NCBI GenBank assembly: GCA_050736615.1
Contig: JBOHWL010000184.1
Location: 1-18,232 of the forward strand
Reading direction: 5' to 3'
Source of the DNA: JBOHWJ01 sp050736615
Lineage (GTDB): Bacteria > Desulfobacterota > Binatia > Binatales > Binataceae
DNA length: 18,232 bases
The position numbers were made by a program, and so were the translations under genes. The notes under the pieces were generated by a model. The model ran no database searches, had not been told where the DNA came from, and saw nothing but the letters and a program-made list of their open reading frames with translations. The first letter of the stretch is position 1, and each line of letters starts with the position of its first letter. Shown piece after piece: positions 1 to 8,007 of the stretch.

Positions 1-1
1 G

Positions 2-61
2 AATCCCGCCGCGAGCAAGTGCAAGTACTGCGGCTCCGAAGTTGGCCGTGCCACTGCCTAA
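2..61 (+). CDS. Possible C-terminal tail of a zinc-ribbon protein (partial)
   Basis: The reading frame entering from the left edge is open until a TAA at 59-61 and encodes a short tail with a CKYCGSE motif. A single CxxC followed by Gly is the kind of knuckle seen in zinc ribbons. Only 19 codons are visible and no second CxxC is present, so this may be chance. The adjoining sequence belongs to a transposase remnant, so the tail could also be a fusion or junction product. Low confidence. Confidence 0.2.
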   Translation, partial: NPAASKCKYCGSEVGRATA

Positions 62-90
62 CTGGCTATCGCGGCCCCGGCAGCCTGCTG

Positions 91-212
91 CACTTCACCT
101 GTTACAATTTTGTGCGCGTCCATCGGACTCTACGCATCACGCCAGCGATGGCGCTTGGCATTGCGGACCAGTCTGGACTATCGCGGAATCGCTGGAGAGA
201 ATTTCAAGTTAG
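91..212 (+). pseudogene. Transposase C-terminal remnant, frameshifted
   Basis: From 91 the frame encodes HFTCYNFVRVHRTLRITPAMA, which resembles the C-terminal end of a widespread IS-type DDE transposase (consensus YNFVRxHxTLRxTPAMxAG followed by a short WxIxE helix). The match runs in one frame to about 171. It then continues one frame over, from the TGG at 174, as WTIAESLERISS and ends at a TAG at 210-212. That implies loss of about one base near 170-174. Nothing recognisable of the catalytic domain remains within the window. I read this as the end of a dead insertion sequence. The family is assigned from memory of the motif, and no terminal inverted repeats were identified. Confidence 0.65.
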
Positions 213-383
213 GACACTGCCCATGATTACTACCTCCTTTCACACTAACCTGAATTGTGAGTGGCAATTTTGGCGCATCCGCGTTGCGTGAAGCTACCAA
301 GACGCGGTTCTCCTCTGCCCCCAGCGAACGCGATTCAAAATAGCGACAACACCCGCGCTTGAAAGGGTTCACAAAGAAAAACC

Positions 384-1736
384 TCAGGCCTCCTCGCGCA
401 TTGTCACCAATTCCTCCGCCGCGGTTGGATGAATCCCAATCGTGGCGTCGAACTGTGCTTTAGTCGCTCCGCATTTCAGCGCGATGGCGATACCCTGGAT
501 AATCTCACCGGCGTCGGTACCGACCATATGGCAGCCAACCACGCGGCCATGCCTGGCTTCGACCACCAGCTTCATAAACGTGCGTTCATCCCTGCCGCTT
601 ACGGTATGCTTGAGCGGACGAAATGACGATTTGTAAATGCCCACGGTGCCATGACGATCACGCGCCTCGGTTTCGGTCAGGCCGACAGCCCCGAGCGGTG
701 GCTGGCTGAAAATGGCGGAAGCGATATTTTCATAATCGACCGCCGTTGGATTGTGATTGAAAAGGGTTTCGGCGACCGCCGCTCCCTCCGCGATCGCGAC
801 CGGGGTGAGATTTTTACGATCAGTGACATCACCGACGGCATAGATATGTGGCGTCGACGAGCACGAATATTTGTTGACGATGACCGCGCCCGCCGCATTA
901 ACCGCAACCCCGGCATGTTCGAGCCCGACTCCTGCCGTATTGGCCACACGACCGGTCGCGTACATGATCAGGCTGGCGTCGATTTGAGCGCCATCATTGA
1001 GTGTTGCGCGGATACCGCCGCCGCTTTTCTCAATGCGTTCGACAGTGTGATTAAAGAGCAGGTTGATGCCGCGCTTACGCATCTCGCCGGCCAGCGCCCA
1101 ACGTGCATCATCGTCGAATCCGCGCAAAAATGGCTCGCCACGATGGACCAGCGTCACGTTCGCGCCGAGGCCATGAAAAATGCCCGCGAATTCAACTCCG
1201 ATGTAGCCGCCGCCGACAATAATGACGTTTGATGGGAAGGCCGGCAGGAAGAACGCTTCATTCGATGTGATCGCCATCTCGCCGCCCGGCACGGATGGAA
1301 GCACGGGCCGTCCTCCGGTTGCCAGCAGGATGTGTTCGGTCGTGTAGCGGCGGCCGTTCATCGCAATAGTATGGCCGTCGAGCAATTCGGCGTGCCCTCG
1401 CATGATGGTCACACCCGCTTGCAGGAGCAGCCGTTCGTAAACGCCGTTGAGGCGCGCGATCTCACTGTTCTTGTTGGCGAGCAGTTGCCGCCAATCGAAA
1501 CTGCGCGGGCCCACCGTCCAGCCGAATCCCTCCGCGTCCGCGAATGCCTCACTGAACTCGGAGGCGTAGACCAGCAGCTTTTTCGGAATACAGCCAACGT
1601 TGACGCAGGTCCCACCAAGGTAGCGTTCTTCGGCGACGGCCACCCGCGCGCCAAATTTCGCCGCCATCCGGCTGGCGCGTACTCCGCCGGAACCAGCGCC
1701 GATTACGAAAAGGTCAAAGTCACAGGCGCGATTCAT
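384..1736 (-). CDS. gor: Glutathione-disulfide reductase
   Basis: A 450-residue flavoprotein of the class I pyridine nucleotide-disulfide oxidoreductases, which reduces GSSG with NADPH in the cytoplasm. The FAD-binding GAGSGG lies at residues 13-18, the redox-active GGTCVNVGCIPKK supplies C44 and C49, and the NADPH-binding GGGYIG is at 175-180. It is followed by R199 and R205, arginines typical of NADPH rather than NADH preference. The C-terminal HPTAAEE provides the catalytic H436/E441 pair. The open frame extends upstream to 1850, but ATG 1736 is preferred because AAGGAG lies at ideal spacing before it and the flavin fold begins right after. The length fits bacterial Gor. It stands alone, with no co-directional partner close by. 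Trypanothione- or mycothione-type reductases are less likely given the motif set. Confidence 0.93.
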   Translation of the reverse strand: MNRACDFDLFVIGAGSGGVRASRMAAKFGARVAVAEERYLGGTCVNVGCIPKKLLVYASEFSEAFADAEGFGWTVGPRSFDWRQLLANKNSEIARLNGVYERLLLQAGVTIMRGHAELLDGHTIAMNGRRYTTEHILLATGGRPVLPSVPGGEMAITSNEAFFLPAFPSNVIIVGGGYIGVEFAGIFHGLGANVTLVHRGEPFLRGFDDDARWALAGEMRKRGINLLFNHTVERIEKSGGGIRATLNDGAQIDASLIMYATGRVANTAGVGLEHAGVAVNAAGAVIVNKYSCSSTPHIYAVGDVTDRKNLTPVAIAEGAAVAETLFNHNPTAVDYENIASAIFSQPPLGAVGLTETEARDRHGTVGIYKSSFRPLKHTVSGRDERTFMKLVVEARHGRVVGCHMVGTDAGEIIQGIAIALKCGATKAQFDATIGIHPTAAEELVTMREEA

Positions 1737-2307
1737 CGTCACTCCTTGTCGCGAAAACCATAGCAGGCGGTGCCATTGGACGCCTACCATGTTGTGAATT
1801 TCACGGGCCACGCGGATATCCGGGAGAATTCGCACTCCGCTGGAATTCAATTCGATCTGCGCGGGTACGTCGTTATTCTACGCTCAGGAACTGGCGCGAT
1901 CCGCTTACGCAAGTTCGTCGAATAGTCAATCGACGGACTTGAATAGTTAAATGTGCTATAGCAGCAAAATTGAATTGGCCTTCGACGTGGCCTGGCTGCC
2001 GTTCAATATGCACGCCGTTGTTCGATCCATTGGCGGGCCAAAACTGGAGATTTCAAGCCGGAACCGTGCCTACACGCTTGTTCCGATAAGCACTTCGCTC
2101 AGATGGTAATCATTATCTCGAATTTCTACCTGTCGGAGCCCGAGTACAAAAATCTCGGCATCAATGTTTACGGTCCGATGTTTGAGATGGCGGTCGCGCT
2201 CACACCGTTCCCGTCGGTGCGACGAACCTGGCACGCCTTAGTCCATGATCTTGAGGCCGAACGCCGACAGCCCGAACCGATGTGGCTATTCACGAATGCG
2301 CCTGGCT
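1737..2307. other. Intergenic region with two short overlapping open frames
   Basis: This 571-nt gap separates gor from the ferritin-like cluster. It holds a hairpin and direct repeats (entered separately). It also holds a 52-codon plus-strand frame at 1951-2109 and a 103-codon frame at 2103-2414, whose ATG overlaps the stop of the first. The second begins with a plausible beta strand (VIIISNFYL) but runs 107 nt into the 3' end of the convergent ferritin-like gene. Its last third looks like antisense of that gene. I recognise no family for either and see no good ribosome binding site. They may be remnants or chance. Confidence 0.35.
1913..1950. promoter_or_regulatory. Hairpin plus 21-bp-phased direct repeats
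   Basis: GTTCGTCGA (1913-1921) and TCGACGGAC (1930-1938) form a 9-bp stem with one G-T pair and an 8-nt loop. Overlapping it, GAATAGTCAA (1920-1929) and GAATAGTTAA (1941-1950) are direct repeats whose starts are 21 bp, about two helical turns, apart. The second copy abuts the ATG at 1951. There is no U-tract, so a terminator is unlikely. A regulator-binding site is possible but unproven. Confidence 0.3.
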
Positions 2308-3417
2308 TCAATCCGGCAGACGGCCGAGTATTGAAGCCAGGCGGCTGCTGGAAGCGCGGTCAAGGCCACCTGCGGCGAGCCTTTCGAAATATTCGCACAC
2401 CGCAAGGCGAATGAACTTTACTGCCGCGACGCGTCCGGCGCTGACCTGTTCAGACGCGAGCCCACCGCCACAGATAATAATCATGGGCTCAAGCAATTCC
2501 GGGCTGCCAAACAGCGCCAGCATCACGTGCTCGGCGTCATCCAGCCATGCGTTGAGAAAGCTTTTTTGCGCAGGCTGATGCGCCAGGTGATAGCGCAGCG
2601 CGCCACAACCGTAGCTGGTGTGGCGAGCCGCATCCTGCATCGCGCGCCCCATCAGTGCGCGATCGGCGCGGCTCGGAGCATGGGCCGCAATCTGCCGATA
2701 AATAACCAGCAGAAACCCTTGCAGAGCGAGATTGATCGCAATCGACGCCTGAGGGTAGCTGTCCGCCCACAGCCATTCCTTCAGACCCTGCTCGGCCGCG
2801 ACCGCCGCCCGCTTCAAGCCCGCGCCGCCATAGAGCGCACGTTTGCGGAAGGCTTCGAGCAAGCGCGCGGAATCGAGCATTTGCGCACACATGAAGCTTT
2901 TTTGCTCGATGAAATCCTGGTTGATGAGCGCGACCCATCGCGAAGGAAAATCCATCGCAACCGCGGCGCATTCCTGTAGAAACGTGTAAAGCTGGGAGCA
3001 GCCCGCTTCCAGCTCCGGTGACAGCGCCGCCTGGTCAAGCTCGGCCCATGGCACGTCGAGCGCCGGTGCCCAGCGCCTCGACTTGCTCTCTTCGTACAGC
3101 TCCGTGACGTTGTCCGACCACACATCGGATTTGCGATTCACAAGGTAGCCCATGTCCGGCAGGCGACCCCATTTTTCGCTCCCACGTGCGACCATCGACT
3201 GGCTGGTGCGCACGCTTTCGGGAATCGCGCTGTAGCCATAAGAGCCGAGGTCGAGGTCCTGGTAGGTCAGGCCGCGACGCGGATCAGAAGGGCGTCCTTT
3301 GACCTTTTCGGTGCGAGCCTCCATCCAATGCAGGCTCAGGTTGCCCTGCATCATCGCGCTCATCGCGTCGAGCACGGTTTGATCTTCGGTGTAGTCTTTG
3401 TCGGCGTAAAAGGCCAT
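2308..3417 (-). CDS. Ferritin-like paralogue lacking most diiron ligands
   Basis: A 369-residue protein clearly homologous over its full length to the product of the gene upstream (shared DPRRGLTYxDLxLGSYG region, SQLxTFL helix, FRKRAL, MQDxARH). Aligning the two shows the metal ligands are largely gone here. DEARH becomes DSARL (residues 182-186), the third-helix Glu becomes Gln (Q233), and the second EARH becomes AARH (263-266), leaving only H266 and one first-helix Glu (E149). The helical scaffold looks intact, with no stops or frameshifts, so this is not an ordinary pseudogene. It starts 5 nt after the stop of its partner and has no clear ribosome binding site, suggesting translational coupling. 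It is probably a structural or regulatory subunit pairing with the active paralogue (inference). The substrate is unknown. Confidence 0.8.
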   Translation of the reverse strand: MAFYADKDYTEDQTVLDAMSAMMQGNLSLHWMEARTEKVKGRPSDPRRGLTYQDLDLGSYGYSAIPESVRTSQSMVARGSEKWGRLPDMGYLVNRKSDVWSDNVTELYEESKSRRWAPALDVPWAELDQAALSPELEAGCSQLYTFLQECAAVAMDFPSRWVALINQDFIEQKSFMCAQMLDSARLLEAFRKRALYGGAGLKRAAVAAEQGLKEWLWADSYPQASIAINLALQGFLLVIYRQIAAHAPSRADRALMGRAMQDAARHTSYGCGALRYHLAHQPAQKSFLNAWLDDAEHVMLALFGSPELLEPMIIICGGGLASEQVSAGRVAAVKFIRLAVCEYFERLAAGGLDRASSSRLASILGRLPD

Positions 3418-3422
3418 GAGTT

Positions 3423-4571
3423 CTAGAATTTGATGCCGGCTTCCTGGGCGGCGGCGCGGCCAATCTCGAACATACCCCAGAGCTTTGAGCGCTCGACACT
3501 TTTCCGTTCCGGCATCCCGCAGCGGTCAAGCCGCTCGAAATGCTCCTGCATCTGCTTGAGCTGGAAGGCGGTGGTGATACGCACGCCCTGCTCGATGTTT
3601 TCCTGTTTGAGACCACCCCCGGCGAGCACGATGAAGGACTCGGTCAGTTCCGTGGCGGCACCGCTGGCGAAGGAAATATTTTCAGCTTCGTCGAGATGGC
3701 GGTGAAGGATTTCGCGTTTCTCTGGAAAATGTTCAAGCACCCATTTGAAATGCTGCATGCCGTAGCCGACATGGCGCGCCTCGTCCTGCATCACGAGGCG
3801 GAAAATCTTCTTGTCGACGTCGGTGGGCGAGAGATATTCGCTGAAGCGAAAGAGCGTCAGCACGTTGCCTTCCGCCACCAGGTGAAGTGCCAGCGACATC
3901 TCGCTGAAGGAATCGGCGTCGCGCAAATGCTTTAGCGCCATCTCGTTCATCGGGCTGGCTTTCATCAGGCCATACCCGGTGGTCAGCGCGCGCTTGCGGA
4001 AAACTTCGGTATGGCGAGCCTCATCCATCGCCTGCGCCGCTATGAACGCCTTCACTTCAATGAAATCGGGATTGAGCCGCGGTAACCACATCGCGGGCGT
4101 ATCCGTGGCGATCATTTCGACTTCAGTCAGGAAGGTCATCAGTTGCGACAATGATTTGCCGATGGCTTCCGGCAATTCAACGCCCTCGAGCCGGTCCCAG
4201 GGAATGTCGGTGGTTGCGTTCCACTGGCGCGTGACCGCCTCTTCGTAGTAGCCGTCAGTGTTATGCGCCCATAGCTCGCTTTTGCGCGAAACCCACGGCT
4301 GAGCGTCAGGCAGCCCCTCGGCAAGCTCGGCACCGCGTGGAGCGAATGAGCGATTATCGCGCACCTTCTCGGGAATCGCGTCGATCCCATAGCTGCCCAG
4401 GCTGATATCGCGGTAGATGAGCCCGCGGCGCGGATTTTCCGCGTGCGGTTTGACTTGTTCAGTGGCGGCGTTCATCCAGGAGAGGTCGAGTTCTCCGGTA
4501 CGAATCGTGTAGAGCCATTTATCGACGAACTCGCGGTCGTCAAAATAATTGCTGGTCGCCAGATAAGCCAT
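3423..4571 (-). CDS. Ferritin-like diiron protein, probable oxidase/oxygenase
   Basis: A 382-residue helical protein with the ligand pattern of the R2/bacterial multicomponent monooxygenase branch of ferritin-like folds. The ligands are a first-helix Glu (E150 or E152), EARH at 184-187, E234 in LVAEGN, and a second EARH at 264-267. The spacing from helix 1 Glu to EARH (32-34) and the two EARH motifs fit a four-helix carboxylate-bridged diiron site. The N-terminal 140 residues carry no recognised motif but are conserved with the downstream paralogue. ATG 4571 follows GGGAGG at good spacing and lies 11 nt after the SCP2-like gene's stop. I do not recognise a named family. Family knowledge suggests O2-dependent oxidation of an organic substrate, and the SCP2-like neighbour hints at a hydrophobic one (inference). 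Confidence 0.82.
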   Translation of the reverse strand: MAYLATSNYFDDREFVDKWLYTIRTGELDLSWMNAATEQVKPHAENPRRGLIYRDISLGSYGIDAIPEKVRDNRSFAPRGAELAEGLPDAQPWVSRKSELWAHNTDGYYEEAVTRQWNATTDIPWDRLEGVELPEAIGKSLSQLMTFLTEVEMIATDTPAMWLPRLNPDFIEVKAFIAAQAMDEARHTEVFRKRALTTGYGLMKASPMNEMALKHLRDADSFSEMSLALHLVAEGNVLTLFRFSEYLSPTDVDKKIFRLVMQDEARHVGYGMQHFKWVLEHFPEKREILHRHLDEAENISFASGAATELTESFIVLAGGGLKQENIEQGVRITTAFQLKQMQEHFERLDRCGMPERKSVERSKLWGMFEIGRAAAQEAGIKF

Positions 4572-4582
4572 CGTGCGCCTCC

Positions 4583-5020
4583 CTAAAAACTGACCTCGAT
4601 CTGGCTGCTCAAATCGAAGAATTCCTGGATTGATTCCATAAACCGATAGAGCTTGTCGTGACCTTCGGGATTATCGTAGGTCACCTTCAGCGCCTCGCCA
4701 AAATGGGTCAGCGTGTTGATGTCGTGGGCGGTATCGGCCTCGCCATGGCGCCGTATATTGTCGAGCATTTCGCGCCAGACCGCCGCCTCGCCCTCGATGA
4801 CGAAATCGACCGCTGACAACTCAATCCGAGGCACCTCGCGCACGTCCTTAAGCTCGAACACCTCGAAGGTCAAAACAAAACTGCGCGAATCACCATTCTC
4901 GCCGATCACAAGGCCGAAGCTGGTATCGATGAAGCCGAGTCGGCGAAAGCGCTGCTCTTCGGCTTGCATCCTGAGCTTAAGCGCGTCGAAGTAGTCCGTC
5001 GAGGGAAATTTGACCATCAT
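4583..5020 (-). CDS. Small SCP2-like (sterol carrier-type) protein
   Basis: A roughly 145-residue soluble alpha/beta protein without a signal peptide or membrane segment. Alternating strands (FGLVIG, SFVLTFEVFE, IELSAVDFVIEGE) are followed by a helix with WREML, an LTHFGEALKV segment and a final amphipathic helix rich in Phe. This order recalls SCP2/sterol-transfer domains, but the match is by pattern only. The start is uncertain. ATG 5020/5017 gives a compact fold but has no clear Shine-Dalgarno, while ATG 5068 would add 16 low-complexity residues. A 14-codon mini-ORF (5034-5078) with AGAGG upstream overlaps this region in another frame. It lies 11 nt before the diiron gene, so a binding or delivery role for that enzyme's substrate is an inference. 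Confidence 0.6.
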   Translation of the reverse strand: MMVKFPSTDYFDALKLRMQAEEQRFRRLGFIDTSFGLVIGENGDSRSFVLTFEVFELKDVREVPRIELSAVDFVIEGEAAVWREMLDNIRRHGEADTAHDINTLTHFGEALKVTYDNPEGHDKLYRFMESIQEFFDLSSQIEVSF

Positions 5021-5100
5021 AGACAAATAGAGCTTATCCGATGTGCCGCACGAATTTCCACTGCTCATGTGCCGCCATGTGATCTGCCTCTGTGATGAAA

Positions 5101-6213
5101 TTAACGCGCGCTGGCCTGCTTTTGCAGCTTCGAGCCGCTCTTGCCCGCCTGGGCCAGTTCATCCTTGATGATATCGTCGAAAGCCGACGGTGGCTGCGCG
5201 CCGACCAATTCACGCCCGTTGATAAAGAAAGTTGGAGTGCCGGTGACGCCCAGTCGGGTTCCTTCGGCCATATCCTTGCGGATACCGGCTTCATAAGTGC
5301 CATGGTCGAAGCACTGATCAAAATTCTTGGTGTTGAGTCCCAGCTTTTTCGCGGTCGCTTTTAAATCGGCGGGCGCCAGCTTCGATTGATCGGCGAAAAG
5401 CGCATCATGATATTGCCAGAACTTGTTCTGCGCGCTGGCGCAACGTGCCGCCTTCGCGGCGTCCATCGCATGTGCGTGCATGCCGAGCGGGAAATCCATG
5501 TAAATCCAGCGCACCTTGTCGCCGTACTGGCTTTTAACCGCATCAATTGAATTCAGCGCGGCCCGGCAGAACGGGCATTGGAAATCGGCGAATTCCACGA
5601 TTGTAATCGGCGCTTGCGCGGGGCCTTGCATCGGATTCCCGGCGGTCGCGACTGCGACTCGCGGTGGTTTGAGCGCGATTTGCAGCGGATTTTTCGCGCG
5701 CAGGGTGTCAAAGATATGCGCGCGCGCCTGATGGTCCTGTTGGCGTTGCAAAGCGGCCATCAAAGGCGTCTTTATCTTGTCGAAGGGCTGCGAAATCTGG
5801 GATTTGTGCTGATTATAGAACTTTTGCGCATCGGCCTCGGTGACCTTATGCGATCCGGCCTGTTTGAGTTCACGGTCGAGATACTGGCTTGAGCTCATAT
5901 GAGCCTGACGGGCAGCTTGATCCAGCAGGTATTGATCGGCGATTTTATCAATCGCTTGTTTGCGCATTTGATAAAGCTGATCGGACGGGATCTGCTTGAG
6001 CACTTCGTTGAACACCTGGGCATCCATTTCATGCCGGGTAATCCTATGCTGACCCACTGTGGCAACGACCGCGCCATTGGCCGGCGCCGCATCCGCATTG
6101 CCTGATGCACTCCAGGCCGCGGACGACGCGGCCAACACCAGCGTGATGATCGCGAGCATCATGATGCCGCGGACCACAATTTCCGACCGCCATAAGCCTG
6201 ATCGCTTAACCAT
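5101..6213 (-). CDS. Exported DsbA-like thiol oxidoreductase with SurA/PpiC-like N-domain
   Basis: A 370-residue exported protein. Residues 1-36 form a signal peptide (positive N-region, hydrophobic 19-33, Ala-rich end). Residues 45-175 resemble the N-terminal helical chaperone part of SurA/PpiC foldases (VATVGQHRITRHEMD, then long charged helices). Residues 185-355 are a DsbA/thioredoxin-4 domain with CPFC at 213-216 and the cis-proline loop GTPTFF (T326-P327). The product should act on cysteines of exported proteins in the periplasm. No parvulin catalytic domain is evident, so it is probably not a prolyl isomerase. AGGGGA upstream supports ATG 6213. It is co-directional with the SCP2-like/diiron genes about 80 nt downstream and could be co-transcribed with them. 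The DUF1566 protein encoded nearby is rich in cysteine and would be a natural type of client. Confidence 0.85.
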   Translation of the reverse strand: MVKRSGLWRSEIVVRGIMMLAIITLVLAASSAAWSASGNADAAPANGAVVATVGQHRITRHEMDAQVFNEVLKQIPSDQLYQMRKQAIDKIADQYLLDQAARQAHMSSSQYLDRELKQAGSHKVTEADAQKFYNQHKSQISQPFDKIKTPLMAALQRQQDHQARAHIFDTLRAKNPLQIALKPPRVAVATAGNPMQGPAQAPITIVEFADFQCPFCRAALNSIDAVKSQYGDKVRWIYMDFPLGMHAHAMDAAKAARCASAQNKFWQYHDALFADQSKLAPADLKATAKKLGLNTKNFDQCFDHGTYEAGIRKDMAEGTRLGVTGTPTFFINGRELVGAQPPSAFDDIIKDELAQAGKSGSKLQKQASAR

Positions 6214-6430
6214 CCGTTAATTCCCCTTCGAAGAGGGCACCTGCGCCCTTCGCTGGCGACCAGCCTACCATTAGGCGCCGGCAATGTCGCGACGGCATTT
6301 CACGGATAATCGAGATGCCGTTTGAGGATTAAGCGCCGGGCCGGGGCATGGCATGGCAAGCTGCGGCGAACCTGAATCATGCGACCGCTTCAATGCGAGC
6401 GATTTTTTCAATAAGTTATCGGCATTCGAA

Positions 6431-6511
6431 GCGAGAGTGGCGGAATGGCAGACGCGCCGGACTTAGGATCCGGTGCCGCAAGGCGTGGGGGTTCAAGTCC
6501 CCCCTCTCGCA
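6431..6511 (+). tRNA. tRNA-Leu (anticodon UAG)
   Basis: An 81-nt class II tRNA. The acceptor stem GCGAGAG/CTCTCGC is perfect with discriminator A at 6511. The anticodon arm CCGGA-CTTAGGA-TCCGG carries UAG at 6464-6466 and reads CUA. A short variable arm (GCC-GCAA-GGC) follows, then the T arm GGGGG-TTCAAGT-CCCCC. CCA is not encoded. A 5-bp hairpin (6512-6516 with 6523-6527) directly follows and may mark the transcript end, though it lacks a U-run. The tRNA lies in the 5' part of an open frame running on into the next gene; that overlap is an artefact of the frame, not a gene start. Confidence 0.96.
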
Positions 6512-6627
6512 CGAGGGATTTTCCTCGAATAGCCGCCAAGTGTTGCCTCCAAAAGCCTCAGTATCGCCAGCGCCAATCGTCGGCGTTCCAACTGTATCTT
6601 TCAGAAACCAAGCGGGGCACACGCGCG

Positions 6628-8007
6628 GTGATAGCGCGGCTGATGGTGGTTTGCTTGTTCGCCACGGCGGAGCTGCTCAGTGGCTGCGGCTCTATTCCAA
6701 ACGCGAGCGCCTGGTTGCACACCAATCCACTTTACCTGGCGGATCCGAGCTTTGTCGGACCCCATGGACCGCTAACCGCGCGCCAGGGGCGGCGGATCAT
6801 CGACCGTTTGAAGGAACATCAGCAAACGCCGAGCGATATTCTCAAGCGCCACCTCATGTTCGAACAGGCGCTCAGCGATGTCCCCCTCGTGCTCGGAAAT
6901 AAAGTGACCCTGCTGGAAAATGGCACGGCGACCTACAACGCGATGCTCGCGGCGATTCACGGGGCGCATAGCAGCATTAATCTCGAGACGTACATCTTTT
7001 CGGCTGGGCCGATCGGACAGGAGTTCGCCGACGCGCTTATCCAGGCGCGGCGCCGCGGCGTTCAGGTGAATCTGATGTATGACAGCGTTGGTTCGCTCAC
7101 CACGCCGGCCAGCTTTTTCGAGCGAATGCGGCAAAATGGCATTGCGGTGGTGCAGTACCGGCCGGTCAATCCATTCGAAGCGACGCTCAATTGGTCGCTC
7201 GCCCACCGTAATCATCGCAAGATGCTGATTGTCGACGGTCGCATCGCCTTCACCGGCGGCATCAACATATCGGAGGTTTACGCCAGCGGCGTGCGCGGCG
7301 TCGCCTCGAAGACCCCGTTCGCTTATTGGCGCGACACCGATGTTCAGCTCGAGGGTCCGGTGGTTGCCCAATTCCAACGGCTTTTCGTCGACGAATGGCG
7401 CTATCAAAAAGGGCCGCCGCTCGGCTCTCACGATTATTTCCCGAAGCTTGAACGGCGCGGCAATCAGATCGTGCACGTAATCGGCAGCGTGCCGGAACGG
7501 TTCAGCCTGATTTACGTGGTGTTGATCTCGGCGATAGTGAATTCCGAGACCAACGTGTATATCACCGACGCTTACTTTGCCCCGGATGATCAGATGCTGC
7601 ACGCGCTCGAGCATGCGGCCCGTCGCGGAGTTGACGTGCGGCTGCTGCTGCCGAGTCAAAGCGACGAGCCATTCATCGTGTCGGCCGAGCGTTCACACTA
7701 TCAAGCGCTGCTAAAGGCCGGCGTGAAGATTTACGAGTGGCAGGGCGCGATGCTGCACGCGAAGACCGCGACCATAGATGGCGTCTGGTCAACCGTTGGG
7801 ACGTCAAATCTGGACTGGTGGAGCATCGCGCGCGATAACGAACTCAACGCCATCATCCTCAGCCATTCATTCGGCAACGAAATGAATCTCATGTTCAAGA
7901 ACGACCTGGAGAACGCCAGGCAAATCGAGCTCGGCCAATGGAAGCATCGCGGCGTGCTCGAGCGTCTCGATGAGGCCGGTGCCTGGGCGATTGAGCCGCT
8001 GTTGTAA
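6628..8007 (+). CDS. PLD-superfamily lipoprotein, cardiolipin synthase-like
   Basis: A phospholipase D-superfamily protein of about 459 residues with two HKD motifs: H196-x-K198-x4-D203 (HRKMLIVD, followed by GGIN) and H377-x-K379-x4-D384 (HAKTATID, followed by GTSNLD). This arrangement is typical of bacterial cardiolipin synthases, which transfer phosphatidyl groups to make cardiolipin. GTG 6628 is chosen because it yields an arginine-containing N-region, a hydrophobic stretch and a lipobox LLSGC with C20, although a Glu at residue 15 is unusual. ATG 6643 is the alternative. The frame opens further upstream but only through the tRNA. A lipid-anchored periplasmic position is inferred. It could instead be a PLD-type phosphodiesterase with another lipid substrate. 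Confidence 0.85.
   Translation: MIARLMVVCLFATAELLSGCGSIPNASAWLHTNPLYLADPSFVGPHGPLTARQGRRIIDRLKEHQQTPSDILKRHLMFEQALSDVPLVLGNKVTLLENGTATYNAMLAAIHGAHSSINLETYIFSAGPIGQEFADALIQARRRGVQVNLMYDSVGSLTTPASFFERMRQNGIAVVQYRPVNPFEATLNWSLAHRNHRKMLIVDGRIAFTGGINISEVYASGVRGVASKTPFAYWRDTDVQLEGPVVAQFQRLFVDEWRYQKGPPLGSHDYFPKLERRGNQIVHVIGSVPERFSLIYVVLISAIVNSETNVYITDAYFAPDDQMLHALEHAARRGVDVRLLLPSQSDEPFIVSAERSHYQALLKAGVKIYEWQGAMLHAKTATIDGVWSTVGTSNLDWWSIARDNELNAIILSHSFGNEMNLMFKNDLENARQIELGQWKHRGVLERLDEAGAWAIEPLL

Noticed and set aside
178..372. Minus-strand 64-codon open frame between the transposase remnant and gor
   Set aside because: It overlaps the transposase tail antisense and shows no family motif.
6431..6511. 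tRNA-Leu as integration site of a genomic island
   Set aside because: No integrase gene and no repeat of the tRNA 3' end was seen elsewhere in the window; the defence genes begin several kilobases away after apparently ordinary genes.
6445..6627. Upstream extension of the PLD-like gene to an ATG at 6445
   Set aside because: It would put the start inside the tRNA-Leu gene, and the extension lacks protein-like sequence; the lipoprotein signal starts at 6628-6643.
6772..7659. Long minus-strand open frame of 295 codons opposite the PLD-like gene
   Set aside because: It is antisense of a clear HKD-motif gene in GC-rich sequence and its translation has no recognisable domain.
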